Notes under the pieces: model-generated
Told to the model about the DNA's origin: nothing
Seen by the model: only the letters and a program-made list of their open reading frames with translations
The model's database searches: none
NCBI GenBank assembly: GCA_035591015.1
Contig: JAXIUW010192068.1
Location: forward strand, 1-12,017
Direction: 5' to 3'
DNA length: 12,017 nucleotides
Source of the DNA: Cephalothrix simula
Lineage: Eukaryota; Nemertea; Palaeonemertea; Archinemertea; Cephalotrichidae
Position numbers and translations under genes: made by a program
Shown: positions 1 through 8,900 of the stretch, piece by piece
How the letters are laid out: each line of letters begins with the position of its first letter
Numbering within the stretch: the first letter of the stretch is position 1

Positions 1-162
1 ACATAATATCACTAACTATCTAGAGATAATGGGTTTTGAAATGCCCTCATGATTTTGCTTTCAACGTTTATCATACCGAAGCGCTTCGGTCTGATAAACA
101 TTTCAAGTAAAATCACCGGGCATGTTCAAAACCCATACTTCCAAAATAGTTAGTGATATTGT
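1..162. mobile_element. Palindromic MITE/foldback element at left edge
   Basis: The two halves are inverted copies of each other around a perfect 16 bp palindrome, ACCGAAGCGCTTCGGT, at 75-90. The left end carries ATATCACTAACTAT and the right end its complement ATAGTTAGTGATAT. The middle arms also match (GGGTTTTGAA with TTCAAAACCC, GTTTATCA with TGATAAAC), with scattered mismatches and small indels. It has no coding capacity, so it is a non-autonomous foldback or MITE. The left boundary may be cut by the window edge, so no target-site duplication can be checked. I cannot assign a superfamily. Confidence 0.75.
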
Positions 163-506
163 ATTAATATTATCAACAGGAATTAGGTAAATAATAAATA
201 CATGCAGCTGACTTTTAAAAATTTTGATCCAAACATTAAATTTTTAAGGGGGTTTAGAAGACAGTCATTTTTTAAATTTTCATGAGGACGTTAGAAGGAG
301 GATGCACCGGCTAAGTGTAAACAGGCCTTTAAATATGGTAAAAAAATTATTAATTGATAATGCTTTCTTGAAAGTAACCCCCCCCCCCCCCATAGGATAC
401 ACTTAACTCCATTTCTCAATTAACTTAATTTTGTAAGATGCATAATGATAATATTAATAGCATGTATAATTTACGTTAATTAAAGTTTTTTACTTTTTAT
501 TTTCAG
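163..506 (+). other. Intron upstream of the TRP channel exon
   Basis: This is AT-rich non-coding sequence between the palindromic element and the channel exon. It contains a run of 14 C residues (378-391). It ends in a pyrimidine-rich tract and CAG acceptor: TTTTTTACTTTTTATTTTCAG, ending at 506. An in-frame TAA at 477-479 closes the reading frame just upstream of the acceptor. I see no convincing coding exon here, so the initiator codon of the channel is probably further left. Confidence 0.6.
483..506 (+). other. 3' splice site of the TRP exon
   Basis: A pyrimidine-rich tract runs directly into CAG at 504-506, and the codons from 507 on (Asn-Lys-Pro-Lys) read in frame with the ankyrin domain. 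The exon therefore starts in phase 0. The lack of any in-frame ATG between the stop at 477 and position 1050 supports use of this acceptor over a local start. Confidence 0.75.
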
Positions 507-3500
507 AACAAACCAAAGAATACCATATCAGTCGAATTAGAATTAACAGACATCGAGAGAAAGAAAAAGTACGAAAAAGTAGAAAATCATTTCGAAATTT
601 CCAAAGAAGTAGAGGTAGCGTCATATGATATAAGTTCAGGAGCAACCGATTATAATATTGACATCAAAGCAATAAAACAAAACCTTTCTCAAAGCGTAAG
701 AAATGATGACTTGTCGAAAACTAAAACTATTGTAGAAACCCTGCAAGGATTCAGGATTAAAATTAGCGATACAAGACTTTTAGCAGAGGAGGACGATAAA
801 AATGTCCTGCATGTTGCTCTAGAAAATAACTGCATCAATGTTGCAACGTATCTTATACAGGCATATGGTAAAACCGACCCCATATTTCTGCAACAGAGTT
901 TCAAACTTGAAGTTGCTAAGTTACACACAACAAAAACTTGCCTTCATTTTCTTGCAGCAGAAAATGGAAGTTTACATCTTTTTAAAGCATTACTGAAAAA
1001 CATTCCGAAAGGAAAAAGTAAAGATGAGTTTATTAGTTCTGAAGTGCAGATGGAACCAGCAGGCCAAAGACCAAGACCCCTGCAAGCTATTCACATTGCT
1101 GCTCTTAATGGGAAAACAGATATAGTGAAGTATCTAATTGAAAAGTTAAATGTGTCGAAGGATACTGTGAATAATAAAGATGATACTCCAGTTCTTTGGG
1201 CTGCACGAGGCAATCATATAGAAACTGTGAGGTACTTTATGAAAATTGGAGCAGACCTGATGAAAGCTAATGACAAAAAATCTACTCCCTTATATTGGGC
1301 TGTTAGATATAATTTTTCGGAATTGGTCTCAGTAATAATTAATGAATCAACAGAAAAATTGGGCAAACAGTTGGTTCGTCAGAGGAGATCATTGGGCTTG
1401 GTACTACCGCTCATTCTTGCAACAGCATATGGGTTCTTGGATATAGTAAAAATTTTGTGTGACTTTTTCAGAAAGACAGACATGTTACACGAGGCAGTGA
1501 ATGATGGTGGAAATAATAAACAAACCGCATTGCACTACGCCGCCGCTCTTGGACATAGTGATATAATTGAGTACCTTATTAAAAATGGAGCAGCAATTGA
1601 AAAGATAGATGAAGCTGGTAACACACCATTGCTGATAGCGGTTAAAATAGGATGTAAATCGAATGACTTGAACCCAGTTAAGATGCTTATTAAACATGGA
1701 GCAAATATGAATAGTAAGAATAAAGCCGATGAAACCGTGTGGGACTTTGCAATGGAAGCACATAATAATGACCTCTTGACACTTATGATAAACCTGTACA
1801 AGTATTGGCAAGCTTGTTATGATGCACCTAGAAATGACGATGTTATGACAGGAAGTGAAGTTATAAACTTTCCCAGAATAAAAACCCCTCTTCACGCAGC
1901 CGTTAGTAAGAATGATAATGAAAAACTAAGACATTTGCTATCGATGGGCGCGAGCCCGATGTCAACTGATCAGCATCAAAACACCTTCTTTCACTTGGCA
2001 GCCAGGGATAATAAGACTGAAGTTCTGGTCGAATTCATTGAAAAATTTGACCTTATTGATTTATCAAATGATAATCAAGATACAGCACTCCATCTTGCAG
2101 CTAGTAATGGCCATATCGATGCAGTGAAAGTACTTTTGAAGAAAGCAAAGTTGGAAGCCGTTAATTCCGAAGGAAATACAGCTCTTCATGTAGCTGTTGA
2201 ATCCCCTAGTACATCCTATGACGTCATTTGTCTATTGGTTGAAACCATTGTCTCATCAACTAACTATGGCAATTTGAATAAAGCAAATAACATGAAGAAT
2301 ACAGCTCTTCACATAGCAGCAATACAAGGAAGGGACGAAGTCATATCAGCCCTCGAATCGCTTGACTGCATGGCAAAGAATAAGGATGAGGATACACCCC
2401 TTCATATTGCAGCTAAAGATGGAAGACCTGACCTTATTGAGGAACTGATTCAGGTTTTTGATAAACCAGATAAGGACTTTGATATTAATGTTCGAGATAA
2501 AAACGGAGAAACCATTCTTCACGCATGTGCAAAACGTGGTGACAGCGAACGAGTAGCTCTAATAGTGAATCATGGAGGTGATTTGTCTTTGCAAGATAGT
2601 GATGGGAACACCGTGTTACATGATATTATGGAACAGTCCATTATAGAAGCTAATAACACAGAAGCATTAGTTGAATTTTACAACAGTCTTAATGATGTAA
2701 CGGTAGTATGGTGGGTACGAAGAGATAGAAATATCCATCTACCTGAAAGAGGAACGCTTGAGTTTGATAAATACAAAAGGAAAGCGATGATATATCTTAC
2801 TTCGGAGATATTCAATAACGATGGACTAAATGTCGTTCAGTATGCAATTTCAAAAGGTGCAACGAGACTATTATACACCATACTTAATACACCGGGAGTG
2901 TATAGATTTAGGAAACTGGATACCATAGCGTTTGATGTAACATCACTTGCACCAGAAACAATGCCAGGTTTTGAAAAACGAACAAGCGTATGTGGCAAGA
3001 CAACTGAAGTAGCTCCGATGGATTTGGAAGAAGGGGATATTAAAATAAATATGCTGTATGAGACTAGCTCGGGTCTTGATTTGGCAGTGAAACTAAAAAA
3101 CGTTGTTGTAGCGACTCAGATTTTGGATACAGTTCCAATACGCCAATTGGTTGCTGACTACTGGACAGTCTACAAATGGCTTTACGGCTTTCTGATGGTG
3201 ATACATATCGTCTACATGGGGTGCTTCACTGGTATATGTATACCTTTACTTGCATCAGACAACACAACACTAACAACGCAACAAAGCAGACAAGAAGCAC
3301 CATACTACCTTTTCCTTATATGGCCAGCACTGTTTCTGCTTGTCCAATTCTTCTTCTTCATAATGGCAGCCAAACGCATGATGACGAGATTTCTTGAAAG
3401 CAGAAAACAAAGTAAATTTTTTGAAGACGATGAAGATGAGAATGATGCAGATAGAGAGTTGATTTCGAAAAAGAAGTTAAAATTCAGCGAAATGACAAAT

Positions 3501-4391
3501 ATATTCTACTGGATTGAACTTCTATCCTCATACATGTCGACTCTTGCGACCCTGGCGTTTCCTATTTTCGTGATTACATGGTATATTCTCTTTGTGGTAG
3601 GTGATGATAACCAAGTATATATTGTTTGTGTCATCCTTATTATCGGATGGAACTACACGATCTTGTTTACGAAAGGATTTCAAACTGTTCACGCATTCTC
3701 AACAATGCTCTACTACATTATTCTTCGCGATATCACACGTTTTTTCTTCATATACGCTTTCATCTTATTAGCGTTTTCGTTTGCAATATGGGCAATATTT
3801 CATACCGTGCCAGACATGTTATCAGAACATCCAACCCCATTTACAGTGATGTTTTTGACCTATAACATGATGTTAGGTATGGATGACATGTTTAATAACG
3901 AGTTTGACAGTGCATATTCAAAGGCTGGGGTCAATTCCCTATTTACAAAACTTGTTTATTTAATTTACATAACTTTGTCAACAATTATCTTCATGAATCT
4001 TCTAATAGCGATGATGACTGATACTTACACCGAAATTAAGTCTAAAGAAGGAACTACTTGGAGAGTTGGTAGTGTAAAATTAGCCCTCTCATTGGAAAAA
4101 AACATTCCGTGGCTAAGAAGAGCAGTAAAATATCTGACTTGTGCAACCACAACAATAAGCAAGCGTGACGGACGTTACATTCTTGAAATTCCGATACTTA
4201 ACGTAGGTGAAAGCCAGCGTGATGAAGTAGATATTATTTTGCAAACAATGCAACGTTTAGAATCAAAGTTCCATGCTTTACAAGACAATTATGAGGATTT
4301 GGCCTTGCAAATACGAAGCATGAATTCGGAAGGTCGTCAAAAAACTGCTGGAAATCGTCGTAAAATGGCAATCATCCCTACAAGACGATAA
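507..4391 (+). CDS. Ankyrin-repeat TRP channel (TRPA-like), terminal exon, 5' partial
   Basis: This exon encodes 1294 residues of a predicted non-selective cation channel of the plasma membrane, probably a tetramer and a sensory receptor by family. The frame is open from the CAG acceptor at 504-506. The first in-frame ATG is only at 1050, inside the ankyrin array, and there is a TAA at 477, so translation must start in an upstream exon. Counting from the exon start, residues about 96-728 form roughly 16-18 ankyrin repeats with recurring TALHxAA and TPLHIAA helices. Hydrophobic segments follow: S1 about 889-915, S2 932-955, S3 1001-1032, S4 1036-1058, S5 1077-1102. The pore helix is at 1109-1123, with GMDD (3876-3887) as the likely filter. 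S6 ends in MNLLIAMMTDTY, followed by a TRP helix (TTWRVGSVKLAL) at 1182-1205. An acidic cluster (EDDEDENDADRE) sits in the S2-S3 loop. A heptad coiled coil lies at about 1238-1273, then a basic tail. The ankyrin count is like TRPA, but the S6 and TRP helix look closer to TRPN or TRPV, so the subfamily is uncertain. No frameshift is seen. Confidence 0.93.
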   Translation, partial: NKPKNTISVELELTDIERKKKYEKVENHFEISKEVEVASYDISSGATDYNIDIKAIKQNLSQSVRNDDLSKTKTIVETLQGFRIKISDTRLLAEEDDKNVLHVALENNCINVATYLIQAYGKTDPIFLQQSFKLEVAKLHTTKTCLHFLAAENGSLHLFKALLKNIPKGKSKDEFISSEVQMEPAGQRPRPLQAIHIAALNGKTDIVKYLIEKLNVSKDTVNNKDDTPVLWAARGNHIETVRYFMKIGADLMKANDKKSTPLYWAVRYNFSELVSVIINESTEKLGKQLVRQRRSLGLVLPLILATAYGFLDIVKILCDFFRKTDMLHEAVNDGGNNKQTALHYAAALGHSDIIEYLIKNGAAIEKIDEAGNTPLLIAVKIGCKSNDLNPVKMLIKHGANMNSKNKADETVWDFAMEAHNNDLLTLMINLYKYWQACYDAPRNDDVMTGSEVINFPRIKTPLHAAVSKNDNEKLRHLLSMGASPMSTDQHQNTFFHLAARDNKTEVLVEFIEKFDLIDLSNDNQDTALHLAASNGHIDAVKVLLKKAKLEAVNSEGNTALHVAVESPSTSYDVICLLVETIVSSTNYGNLNKANNMKNTALHIAAIQGRDEVISALESLDCMAKNKDEDTPLHIAAKDGRPDLIEELIQVFDKPDKDFDINVRDKNGETILHACAKRGDSERVALIVNHGGDLSLQDSDGNTVLHDIMEQSIIEANNTEALVEFYNSLNDVTVVWWVRRDRNIHLPERGTLEFDKYKRKAMIYLTSEIFNNDGLNVVQYAISKGATRLLYTILNTPGVYRFRKLDTIAFDVTSLAPETMPGFEKRTSVCGKTTEVAPMDLEEGDIKINMLYETSSGLDLAVKLKNVVVATQILDTVPIRQLVADYWTVYKWLYGFLMVIHIVYMGCFTGICIPLLASDNTTLTTQQSRQEAPYYLFLIWPALFLLVQFFFFIMAAKRMMTRFLESRKQSKFFEDDEDENDADRELISKKKLKFSEMTNIFYWIELLSSYMSTLATLAFPIFVITWYILFVVGDDNQVYIVCVILIIGWNYTILFTKGFQTVHAFSTMLYYIILRDITRFFFIYAFILLAFSFAIWAIFHTVPDMLSEHPTPFTVMFLTYNMMLGMDDMFNNEFDSAYSKAGVNSLFTKLVYLIYITLSTIIFMNLLIAMMTDTYTEIKSKEGTTWRVGSVKLALSLEKNIPWLRRAVKYLTCATTTISKRDGRYILEIPILNVGESQRDEVDIILQTMQRLESKFHALQDNYEDLALQIRSMNSEGRQKTAGNRRKMAIIPTRR

Positions 4392-4655
4392 TTAAGGCAC
4401 ACCAAACAGTAGGCTCCTTATATTTTACTAAGTGAACAATAGTTTGACTTGGTGTATATTCTGTCTCTATCTTTCAACATAAAAAGAGCCATATTCTATA
4501 CATTTTGGGTACATGTACACCTGGACATATGTACATCTGGACACTTTAGTTAAACGACTGGCAATCACAGTATACAAAACTATATACACTGTACAAAAAT
4601 ACAGTATCTTATTTTTATAATTTCACTTTTTTCGTTTTTTTCCCTATTTTAAAGC
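4392..4655 (+). other. Probable 3' UTR of the TRP gene
   Basis: This is AT-rich sequence directly after the TAA stop, with no coding signal. I see no AATAAA here. A weak variant AATACA at 4598-4603, followed by T-rich sequence, is the best nearby polyadenylation candidate, with low certainty. A 16 bp unit is duplicated in tandem at 4515-4546 (GTACAYCTGGACA twice). Confidence 0.4.
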
Positions 4656-4977
4656 CTGTACACGGGTACCCAGTAACATGCAAAAAGCGAAGGTCAAGGC
4701 GATACGATTATCATCCTAGCTATTTTGATAGAAATTTGCTCCCACAATTCATGTCGTGGACATTCCGCCTGACGTCACTCACGATTTCTCCAACAATTTT
4801 AGTCGGGGATTTTTATCCCTGTACATCAGGAATATAGACGCGGTGTGTCAACGGTGTTTTCAGTAGAAATTATACCATTGAGTTGAGTATCAACATGATC
4901 ACTGGGTATCGATAGGGGATATTCCATAGATTAATCGGGAACAAAAGAAAAAGAATCGTACTCACAGTTTTCGAGAT

Positions 4978-4991
4978 CTGCGCATGCGCAG
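4978..4991. repeat. CTGCGCATGCGCAG palindrome, left arm
   Basis: This perfect 14 bp palindrome contains TGCGCATGCGCA, which matches the known NRF1 consensus core. Its mirror copy lies at 5262-5275. Because it is inside a repeat element, binding activity is only a possibility. Confidence 0.6.
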
Positions 4992-5261
4992 TCGCAAACG
5001 TCAGTATGCTCATGCGTATTTAAAAAAATAACAACGGCATTGGCCTTTTTGGGGTCATGTTTCTATATGGTCATAATACATTTATAGTGTCTAAATACTG
5101 CCTTTTAAAAAAGATAGGGACGTCCGCAAATTAATAAAAATTGGGGAAGGAGTGGGTTTAGGCACTAATAATGTATTACAGGTTTATAGAAATATGACCC
5201 CAAAGAGTCCAATGCCGTTGCTAGTTTTTCAAAATACGCATGTGCATACTGACTTTTGCGA

Positions 5262-5275
5262 CTGCGCATGCGCAG
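5262..5275. repeat. CTGCGCATGCGCAG palindrome, right arm
   Basis: This is the second copy of the NRF1-like palindrome, preserved exactly although the surrounding arms differ by several percent. It is placed symmetrically about the element axis. Confidence 0.6.
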
Positions 5276-5408
5276 ATCTCGAAAACTGGGTACGATTTTT
5301 TTCTATTGTTTCCGATTAATCTATGGAACATCCCCTATCGATCACTATTGATTGTTTTGGGGACGCTGACCTTCGATTCTTTGCATGTTATTGGGGTACC
5401 CGTGTGTA

Positions 5409-5834
5409 GTCTAGAACTTAGTTTGGTGTTTTGTTAATGCCATTTTCGTTTTAGTAGAAATATGTATCAAAGATTTTTTCGTCGAATTCCCAGGGAAAAA
5501 AAACTTTAATATATAAAGCTTAAAGATTTACTTAACCTAGGTTTTCGGACTTTGACTCCGTCCTTGGTAGCAAAAACCCTTTTGATAGCAAGATCCAAAA
5601 AAAAAAAGAAATCGACGAATTAGAAAAATTTCATAAAATAGATTTTATAAATAGAATAATAGTATTACCAGCTACATGATTAATGTATAACAAAATATTA
5701 GGATTTAAAATTTTTTATATATACAAAACTATTGCACTTTCACCGCGAGGATTAGAGTTAATGTCAGAATGGAATGTTTTGTATATTAGTTGAAAAAAAC
5801 GTAAGTATAGATGCCGTGCATGTTAAGATACCTC
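5409..5834 (-). other. Probable 3' UTR of the ZIP11 gene
   Basis: This AT-rich sequence lies downstream of the ZIP11 stop on the minus strand. I see no AATAAA on that strand. ATTAAA, the commonest variant, occurs at 5510-5505 on the minus strand, about 325 nt past the stop, and is a reasonable polyadenylation candidate. No coding signal is seen on either strand. Confidence 0.4.
5505..5510 (-). terminator. Candidate ATTAAA polyadenylation signal of ZIP11
   Basis: This is the only common poly(A) hexamer variant I found on the minus strand within about 330 nt after the ZIP11 stop. The assignment is by motif and position only. Confidence 0.25.
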
Positions 5835-5913
5835 TTATCCTAATCCAACATCTAGAGACATCATTATTACAAATCCGACTACTGCACCCCATGATGCTAA
5901 TTTACCATTGCCT
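5835..5913 (-). CDS. SLC39A11: ZIP11 last coding exon: TM8 and stop
   Basis: 79 nt encoding [20 protein letters not shown], then DVGLG and TAA at 5837-5835. The acceptor is TTGATTATTTCAG. The protein ends exactly where ZIP11 orthologs end, with no extension. Confidence 0.93.
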
Positions 5914-8900
5914 CTGAAATAATCAAACAATTATTACTTCACTTATCAAGTTAAGTTTCGCATCAAAAGATTTGTGTTTGTGCATGAGTGAGTATGACCT
6001 TCGTCTCTAGGAGTACATACCGCGGTACGGACGAGGAATCGACATGAGCCACCAATGTCGTTTAATCACCGGCAAGTACATCCCCAAGCCTTAAAATATC
6101 CCAGTTAGGGGGTATTTGGCCGCCGAAATCTCACGCCAGTAACAATGAACTTAGATCCTGAACTCCAGGAACTTAGATCTTGAGTCTGATAACCGTGGAT
6201 TATCGGACCTGAATCCATTTTGGGAAACACTGGTATTGGGAAACATCGGGTTCACCCAAAGAAACGGAAGTAACTTACGCTATTTGTGACTCCGGAACGA
6301 TATCATCTATTACAACATAAATCATCGCGCCTGCTGCGAACGCAAGAGCATAAGGTAACAATGGTTCAGCAACTGTTACAGCTAAAGCGCCTAAAAAACC
6401 AGCAATTGGCTCAACCATACCACTTAGCTGACCATACCTAAAAGATACGTTGTATAAGATTAAAAATACAAATGTAAAAATGAATTAAGAATAACAAACT
6501 TTTCAACTATTTATAAGTCAGGCTTGATATTTGATATTCAGTGCTTTTCCTAGTCTGCTTTAAAAGACAGAGCTTTATGCATTTTGCAAGCTGCAAAGTG
6601 GCACACTGTATACTCGCGTATTCTCTAACGTGCCGGTACGCAATTCTCGTTTCGCTGATTGCAGAACCGCGAATCACAAGTGGGCCTGGTCCCCTGGTCC
6701 ATTCCATAATACATGATTCCCGACAAGTGAATGTTAATCTAGGCCATGGTCTAACTTAACAACTTACTGATTAAGTGACTTGAGGATCGCGTATTCTCGA
6801 ATGTGCGGATACGCGACTTATTTCATAACAAATGTAACATGCGCATACGGGACTTGCGGATACACGAGTTGCCTATTCTTTAGTGTTCAAATCAGATCTG
6901 AGGTTGAAAATGCGACTGTACGTGTATTCGCAATGTTGCATATGTGATGAAGCCTATATTATCCGCAAGTCGTGAATCACGTTTATGCTGATACGCGGAT
7001 GTTGATGCTCATAATATGCCTTTGTCAAATTTTATACTGACGAAACACAGTATGCGAATGGGACTAGGGTATTCTATGAAAACGCAACTTACATCGGCTA
7101 CATGCAAATACGGGCAGTTGCGCGATTTGCGCATTATTCAACGTGTGGAAATGCGACTTGCAGATATGCGACTCGTAATTACGTATCGGCGCATTAGAGG
7201 ATACGCAAACGCAATGCACATTGGATTCGCATGATATATAAATAAAAAAATCAGCGAAACTACTGTCCCTTCGAAACCCACAGGCCACGCCTGGATGTAC
7301 ATCCGCGAATCGCGTATCTGATTGTTCTCTCAACTCCTCGGGAAGAGCCTTAAAACCTACCTGATTCCAGGGAAGCCATACGACAACTTTGACAAACACA
7401 GATAACTTACCAAAAACTTTTTAAAGTGGACATTCCAGCCCCTCTTAATGGAAGACTAACTGCTAAACCCTCTGGAAAGTTTTGTATACCAATGCCGACG
7501 GCTAAATTTCTGAAAACATCAGAATTGTATTAAATGTACACAACGGAAGGATGAGGATACAAAGTTCAAAATGCAACCCCTCTGGAACTCATATTAGGGA
7601 CGGGAGCCCACCCCTAAAAATGTCAGTCGCACTCCGTTTTTGCAAACCTTTTCCAGCTATTTTTTAGGGGGTCAAATTATGAAAATCTTGATTCGGGCTG
7701 GGGCTAAAAAGTCTCGTAATATATTTGTATCTAGGTTTGGGTTTTCGTTTAATTGAACGTCCGTTCTGTCGCTGCTGCGATTATTTTTCGAATACTCTGG
7801 AATACTCAATATTCTTGATTATCTTTGGCTCACGCTGTGGAAGGGGAATCATCAAGTGGCATGATTTCGTGTTGGAAAAAAATATACAGAACCTGACAGA
7901 ATGGGAACAAGTTCCAATTTTTTGTACCAACCCAGCTTAATCATAATTTTTTCCATGATACTCCGCACGCACCACAACCAGTGTACACAATTACCCGGAA
8001 AAATTGTCAGAGGACCAACAAAAAACTCGAAAAAACATTCCAATTTTTTGTACCAACCCAGCCTAATCATAATATTTTTCCATGATACTCCCCACAACCC
8101 GTATACACTGTAATTACCCGAAAATATTGTCGGAGGACCAACAAAAAAGGGCTCCCTAATTCATCTATTCGTAACATTAACCTAGGAAAAGTATACATTT
8201 TAGTAAAGGTTTTAGAACGAACTTTAGTCTGGTTTGGTTTTCAAGGAATTTTCATCGACTGTGGCTTCCCTAGCGGCAAAAATATGAATTTTGCCTGCTG
8301 ATTATAGCCAAACTGGTCGCAGATATGTAAATATGGCAGGTGAAAATGAACTCAGCGCACCATTTATAGTTTATAAGGGTCATTCTGATTACAAAAATAA
8401 TAACCTATAAACGTTATGGAAGTCACTTTGATGACTTATGCACAAAGTTACTTAAATTCATTTTGCTTAATTATTTTTATCCCAGATTAGTATATTCTTA
8501 CCTATGTTTGGTGTCTATGACGTCATATGGTGTATCAAAATGACCCTCATAAACCACTGACTTATTTCCACCAGCGATTATTACCTATCTGCTACCAGTT
8601 TTGCAATAATAAGAAGGCGGTAATAAAATTTTTGCCACAGTCGATGAAAATTCATTGAAAACCAAAACTGACTAAAGCTCGTTCTTAGTAGAGGAGTGAG
8701 TCGGTTCCAGAAAATGGACCTAGACCAACCAATCGGTTTTAAAAACCGAAACCGAACCGAACCAAAACACTGGAAAACCGCACTAAACCGAACCGAAACC
8801 AATTTTTTGAGCCAAAACCGAACCGAACCAAAAAAAATGTATGTGCAACCAACCGAACCGAACCGAAATTAATTTGTTGGCACCAAAACCGTACCGAACC

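Larger units (their letters stand above)
4656..5408. mobile_element. Foldback (inverted-repeat) element between the convergent genes
   Basis: The outer ends read TACACGGGTACCC on the left (from about 4658) and its near complement GGGGTACCCGTGTGTA on the right (to about 5408). The arms then match inward through GATCxxTxxxATCGATAGGGGAT, CCATAGATTAATCGG, GTTTTCGAGATCTGCGCATGCGCAGTCGCAAA, CATGCGTATT and CAACGGCATTGG, with the axis near 5126. The perfect palindrome CTGCGCATGCGCAG occurs in both arms (4978-4991 and 5262-5275). The left arm is about 446 bp and the right about 245 bp, because the left arm carries some 170-200 bp (about 4700-4890) with no partner. No open reading frame of interest is present, so it is non-autonomous. 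I cannot name the superfamily. Confidence 0.8.

Noticed and set aside
378-391. A 14-base C run as a regulatory element
   Set aside because: It is a simple homopolymer in an intron, likely variable in length; nothing supports a function.
711-1052. A TTG start at 711 or the first in-frame ATG at 1050 as the true TRP start
   Set aside because: The frame is open back to a good CAG acceptor at 506. The TTG is not a normal animal start, and starting at 1050 would remove about three ankyrin repeats. An upstream exon is more likely.
1485-1895. Minus-strand frames of 136 and 88 residues inside the TRP exon
   Set aside because: They lie opposite clear ankyrin-coding sequence and have low-complexity composition; they are shadows of the real gene.
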